From contig JADGJG010000855.1 of assembly GCA_027596195.1 (NCBI GenBank), positions 1 through 11,694 on the forward strand: 11,694 bases of DNA, given 5' to 3'. The stretch comes from Podochytrium sp. JEL0797. Its lineage: Eukaryota; Chytridiomycota; Chytridiomycetes; Chytridiales; Chytriomycetaceae. Shown one piece after another: positions 8,296-11,694 of the stretch (its first letter is position 1; each line of letters opens with the position of its first letter). The notes beneath the pieces are model-generated. The model did not search any database and was not told the DNA's origin. It saw nothing but the letters and a program-made list of their open reading frames with translations. A program made the position numbers and the translations under genes.

Positions 8296-8635
8296 CTACT
8301 GCGCGTGCTGGTTTCTCACATGGTGTGCCTGAACAAATCAAGTAACCGATTTTTCAGCACATGCTCATTTGAAATGGAATAACAAATCCGACTCACGTCA
8401 GACTGAAACTCTGGTGTGGCAGCAGCTCGTTCCCAGGTTGACATGCGGGTCTGTATACATTCCCATGTGTGTAAGTACAAAAGATGGGAGAGGTAGCACA
8501 TGGGTTTTGACTCACGTTCACTTGCGACTCGAACGCAGCAGAGTGTCTGGGCATCGAAGGTGCAGGCGAAGAAGAAGAAGAAGGAGAAGACGAAAGCACA
8601 CTGGCTACACGGGTAGCTCCGTTCTTTTGGTTCAT
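8296..8635 (-). CDS. Gene X, copy 1: small three-exon protein, native promoter lost
   Basis: Not recognised. Exons 8635-8516, 8450-8397 and 8328-8296 are joined in phase 0 by introns of 65 bases (GTGAGT...ATACAG) and 68 bases (GTGAGT...TTCAG), giving 68 residues. Exon 1 has a Ser/Pro tract (VLSSSPSSSSSPAPS) made by a TCT/TCG run. Exon 2 encodes TRMSTWERAAATPEFQSD and exon 3 AHHVRNQHAQ. There is no membrane segment. Another donor, GTGAGA in exon 3, with a TTTTTTCTAG acceptor, would give a different five-residue end. Only 31 bases of native upstream DNA remain here; beyond 8666 lies the coding region of the copy-2 F-box/LRR gene, which runs in frame into this ATG. It may therefore be expressed only as a fusion, or from a promoter inside that gene. 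Confidence 0.45.
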
Positions 8636-10344
8636 GAAGTTGAAGGAGCGTTGGAAGGATTGTTGGAGGGAGGTGGTGGAGAGTTTGAAGCAGCCGCTGA
8701 AACAGAGGAGTCGAAGACTTCCTGAGGGTGATTCTTGAGAGGCGGGGGATGTGTCACGAATCGAGGCTGTTATCCGATCCAACGTGGCGTCGCTAACGTT
8801 GAAACATCCGCTGAATTTAATGGTGTGCATCCCGCGGTCGGAAAACCGCGTGCATCCGCCAAGGGCGAGGCGGGCGAGGTGGGTCCCGCATGCGTCGGTG
8901 AGGCGGTTGCAGAGTCCAATGTTGAGGAACCGGAGGTTTGAGGGGTGCGGGTGCGGGAGTTGGGTTTCTGGGTGGAGGAAGAAACTGTGGATGGTTGTGT
9001 CTGTTATGCCTGTGCAGCCTTTGAAGTTGACGGAGGTGAGGCGGCGGCATTGGGAGGTGAGGGCGGCGGCGCCTGTGTCTGTGAGGAGCGGGGATTCCGA
9101 CACGTCGAGGGTTGTGAGGAGTTGGCAGTGGGTTGCGATGGAGGTTGCGAGCGGGTCCGTGAGGAGGTTGTTGGTGATTGTGAGGGTTGTCAGGGCGTGT
9201 TGGGTCGAGAGGAAGTGGGACAGGGTCGGGGAGGAGGTGATAGGGTCGATGGAAATGTGGGAGAGAGTGAGGGTTGTGAGTGTGTTGGGGAGGATGGTGG
9301 ATGTGAGGGTTGCGAAGGTTGTGGAGGTGAGGTTTTGGAGGTGAGAGAGTTCGAGGTGATGGAGGGCTGATTTTGCGCGGGTTGCAGGTGGAGATGTGTA
9401 TAAGGGTTCTAGGACTTGACCCGTTGCAAGACACGTCAACGATCGATCCGTTACAGCCGTCGAAAGGCCATTCAATTTGAGCGATTTGAATCCCCGCGCC
9501 AACGGTCCCGACTTTCTCGCACGCACAAACTCAATCAGGCCTTCTTCCGAGAGTTGCATGCACTCTGAAAAATCAATGGAATGGAGGTTCGGGCATCCCG
9601 AGGCAATTTCAAATAGGGAATCGTTTGTCAGGGCATCACAGTCGGCCATGTTGAGAGTCTCGAGTTTCGAACAGGTTGAAGCGATTGTAAAGACCAAGGA
9701 TTCAGTTGCGAGGGGAATCAGATTGCAGGAGAGGTGGAGCAGGTTGGGCATTTTCTGGATCAGAGGGATCAGGCCGGTGTCTGATTTGAAATATTCAGTT
9801 TAGCCGACGCAGGATGAAAAGGACACCACATTGGCTCACCAGACATTTCGCAGCACCTGTCAATGTTCAGCGAGTCAAAGAAGGCGATACTCTTGAGGTT
9901 CAGCATGTGCTGCAAGGCCTTGTCGGTGCAGCCAACACAGTCAGGGATCTGCAGATCGACGAGGAAGGGACAGTTGAACACGACCGTTTTAATGTGTTCG
10001 TCTGTGACGGCAAACTGGTCGAGGGCAGCGAGGTCGAGGCGTTGCAGTTGGTGCATCGCTGTGAACTCGAGGGCGTCGCGAGGAGACGCCTCGGGGAAGC
10101 GAAGGCGGCGGATCTTGGCGCCGTGTTTCGCGAGGAGAAAGGGGACGACGAGGCCGTCAGTTGCAGACGCGCAGCGCAGAAGTGGGAATGGATCCGCCCA
10201 AAGCGCTGAAGACGCAAACACAAAAAGACGCCGAGAAACAAGGAGACACAAAGAGAGCGTCTCAGCGGGGAGATGTGAAACCACGCCGGAGAGGAGTTCC
10301 GGGGGGAGAGAGAGGAGCGGAGACGAGTCGTGAGCCAAAAACAT
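8393..10344 (-). CDS. Chimeric F-box/LRR protein, copy 2: tail replaced by gene X
   Basis: Same F-box/LRR receptor as 5087-7320 up to the duplication edge. Exon 1 is 10344-9840, the 59-base intron 9839-9781, and exon 2 starts at 9780. At 8666/8667 the last ~184 codons of the full copy, which carry its last several leucine-rich repeats and the Gly-rich tail, are replaced. The frame continues as TTSL then QQSFQRSFNF and straight into gene X (MNQKNGATRVASV). Unspliced it stops at 8393 (630 residues). If the two gene X introns are removed it stops at 8296 (618 residues). Within the divergent tract nine residues differ from copy 1 (for example THR/TDR, HCP/HCQ, TSR/TSQ), plus ATP/ASP in exon 1. 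F-box and most repeats are intact, so it could bind Skp1 with altered target choice, or act dominant-negatively. Whether a stable protein is made is unknown. Confidence 0.7.
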
Positions 10345-10455
10345 TTCGAACGATTTTTGAAAAAATTGTGTGCAAATCGCCCTCTCTCCCACCTCTCTCC
10401 TCAGAGATAGCAAAAAAGAAATGCAAGAACTCTTTAATTACAAAATAGATACACA

Positions 10456-10896
10456 TTAAATGTTATGAGGATAAGTCGCTTCGCCGCACGTTGCAACTTC
10501 AATCTTTTCAAATGGAATCGACTGATTTTGGAGTGTTTCCATGCTGGGCGCGCTCATGCGGTCCGCGTGGATCTGAGGTCATGATTCATCAGTCCCATGC
10601 CACAAAACTCGCCGAATTCAAATCATTCGTTGACTCACCCCAGCTTCCGACTCAGTGGCGTTGCACTCGGACCATTCGGGTTTGCGAATCTAAATATCCG
10701 TAAACATTCTAGCACCCGCACATCCTGTCAACCAATCCTCAATTCTTACCTGAGCCTTGAAAAAGATTTGTCGCCACTTGGAGGGAGTGTCGAACGTGTC
10801 AAAAGTCGCCTTGTATGGTGCTTTCGCGACCGTTGGTGACATGTTTCTCGCCATGGCAGTGAACGTGCGTTGTTGCATTCGGATTAACGAGGTCAT
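10456..10896 (-). CDS. Gene Y, copy 2: small three-exon protein
   Basis: Exons are 10896-10750, 10689-10639 and 10572-10456, at the same spacing as copy 1; the coding sequence looks identical to copy 1 on reading, again giving 104 residues. Two changes fall in intron 1: the donor is GTAAGA instead of GTGAGA, and the branch region is GGTTGACA instead of GGTTAACA. Both are good splice signals, which supports the model. The gene keeps its own promoter, with the TATA-like element at 10965-10958. The 111 bases between its stop and the chimeric F-box/LRR start at 10344 must hold both a terminator and a promoter. Confidence 0.6.
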
Positions 10897-11322
10897 TTTT
10901 GTTTGTTTGTGTTTGTGGTTGAGTGAGTGGGGGGGGAGAAAGTGGGAGACGACGTGCTTTTTATGCTTTTCTCTGAATCGTTCCTATCACTGCCAACGTC
11001 ACTCGCCCGCATTCCCTATCTGGGGAATGTCAACTCTGACTCGAAAATGGAATGGGCCTTCTAAAAGTGATCTGGTGTGACTCGAAAAAATAAGTCAGTA
11101 GACGTCACGTGTGTTGGTTTGAACCCGATTGACAGGTTTCAGCGCGTTCGCCGCGGGGAAATGGCAACCAATCAATGGCAGCTTATCTCTTTTTTAGATA
11201 TAAGATGATCTCTTTTATTTCCGTATCTTCAAAACATATACAAAAAAGGGAAGGGGGGGTGGAAAGGTTCAGAGAAACTAGAAAAAAGTCGCATGATATT
11301 TGTGCACAAGGAGCAATTGCAT
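10897..11322 (-). promoter_or_regulatory. Upstream region of gene Y (copy 2) and 3' region of gene X
   Basis: This is the counterpart of 7873-8295 with scattered substitutions and small indels near 10905-10940. Kept elements are the CATAAAAA box (10965-10958), the CATTCCC/GGGAATG dyad (11010-11029), GACGTCACGTG (11101-11111), CCAAT (11168-11172), and AATAAA for gene X on the minus strand (11219-11214). No gene is seen. Confidence 0.5.
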
Positions 11323-11662
11323 CTACTGTGCGTGCTGGTTTCTCACATGGCGTGCCTGAACAGAAGCAAGTACCGATTTTTGAGCACATGCTCATTTCAA
11401 ATGGAATAACAAATCCGACTCACGTTTGCTTGGAACTCTGGTGTCGCGGCAGCTCGTTCCCAGGTTGACATGCGGGTCTGTATACATTCCCATGTGTGTA
11501 AGTACAAAAGATGGGAGAGGTAGCACATGGGTTTTGACTCACGTTCACTTGCGACTCGAACGCAGCAGAGTGTCTGGGCATCGAAGGTGCAGGCGAAGAA
11601 GAAGAAGAAGGAGAAGACGAAAGCACACTGGCTACACGGGTAGCTCCGTTCTTTTGGTTCAT
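11323..11662 (-). CDS. Gene X, copy 2: small three-exon protein, may extend past window edge
   Basis: Exons 11662-11543, 11477-11424 and 11355-11323 mirror copy 1, with the same intron lengths (65 and 68 bases). Exon 1 is identical to copy 1. Exon 2 ends PEFQAN rather than PEFQSD and exon 3 starts ARHV rather than AHHV; several changes in exon 2 are silent. Intron 2 keeps its 68 bases through offsetting indels, which suggests selection on a spliced gene. The frame upstream of the ATG stays open to the window end (QQSFQRSFNF), so the true start could lie outside and the protein could be longer. Unlike copy 1 it may still have its native promoter, beyond 11694. Function unknown. Confidence 0.45.
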
Positions 11663-11694
11663 GAAGTTGAAGGAGCGTTGGAAGGATTGTTGGA

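Larger units (their letters stand above)
5643..8666. repeat. Tandem segmental duplication, unit 1 (3,024 bases)
   Basis: The segment recurs head-to-tail at 8667-11693 with an offset of 3024 that becomes 3027 after small indels near 7880-7920. It holds most of the F-box/LRR gene, gene Y and gene X. Left of 5642 and 8666 the two copies are unrelated, so the edge is sharp; the two bases GA are shared at both edges and at the window end. Nothing at the ends looks like terminal inverted repeats, long terminal repeats or target-site duplications, so a transposon is not indicated. Confidence 0.95.
8667..11694. repeat. Tandem segmental duplication, unit 2, reaching the window end
   Basis: Second head-to-tail unit, 3,027 bases plus one shared edge base. 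The homology with unit 1 runs to the final base: 8425-8667 and 11452-11694 look identical on reading. Since the window stops at exactly the position where unit 1 gave way to unit 2, the sequence may continue into a third unit, or into the ancestral upstream part of gene X. Confidence 0.95.

Noticed and set aside
8567..8596. The GAAGAAGAAG microsatellite-like run (also at 11594-11623).
   Set aside because: It is the complement of the Ser codons of gene X exon 1 and is the same in both copies, so no separate repeat feature is needed.
5643..11694. A transposon or retroelement as the cause of the 3-kb repeat.
   Set aside because: The units abut directly and contain ordinary host-type genes with introns. 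No transposase, reverse transcriptase, terminal repeats or target-site duplications are visible.
1..11694. A new defence, CRISPR or biosynthetic system.
   Set aside because: No spaced direct repeats, nuclease, polymerase or synthase domains were found. The window holds F-box proteins, one transporter and small unknown proteins.

Overview
The window reads as nuclear DNA of a fungus. The genes have short introns (48-72 bases) with GTAAG or GTGAG donors and CTNAC/TTAAC-like branch sites. Several have TATA boxes 50-150 bases upstream. Spacing is compact, and the sugar transporter is of the fungal type. An early-diverging, chytrid-like fungus is my guess, but nothing here proves the lineage. I saw no bacterial operon signals, no tRNA or rRNA, no CRISPR array and no transposase.

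Left part (1-4850, all on the + strand). The 3' portion of a gene for an F-box/WD40-repeat protein runs in from the left edge; one 48-base intron removes an in-frame stop. A sugar-porter transporter of the major facilitator superfamily follows (503 residues after removal of a 72-base intron), with its own TATA box. Next comes a small predicted secreted protein (100 residues, one intron), preceded by three GTGAATT motifs and a TATA box.

Right part (4867-11694, all on the - strand). This is an expanded family locus. It begins with a decayed fragment of an F-box/LRR gene tail (about 4867-4985), followed by a complete F-box/LRR gene (5087-7320, 724 residues). From 5643 to the end of the window the DNA is a tandem duplication of about 3 kb (copy 1 5643-8666, copy 2 8667-11693, offset 3024-3027). 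Each unit carries, in transcription order, small three-exon gene X (68 residues), small three-exon gene Y (104 residues), and the F-box plus most of the leucine-rich repeats of the big gene. The duplication breakpoint lies inside the F-box/LRR coding sequence. Copy 2 of that gene has therefore lost its last ~184 codons and instead reads in frame into gene X of copy 1, making a chimeric gene. The window ends exactly where the second unit ends, so further copies may follow.

How the parts relate: F-box proteins are the substrate-choosing subunits of SCF ubiquitin ligases, and two different types (WD40 and LRR) are present. The transporter would import hexose. I see no direct evidence that these genes work together. 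The most notable content is the tandem duplication, the in-frame gene fusion it made, and a sharply bounded tract of divergence between the two copies that suggests gene conversion. X and Y are not families I recognise; their gene models rest on splice signals and on conservation between the two copies.
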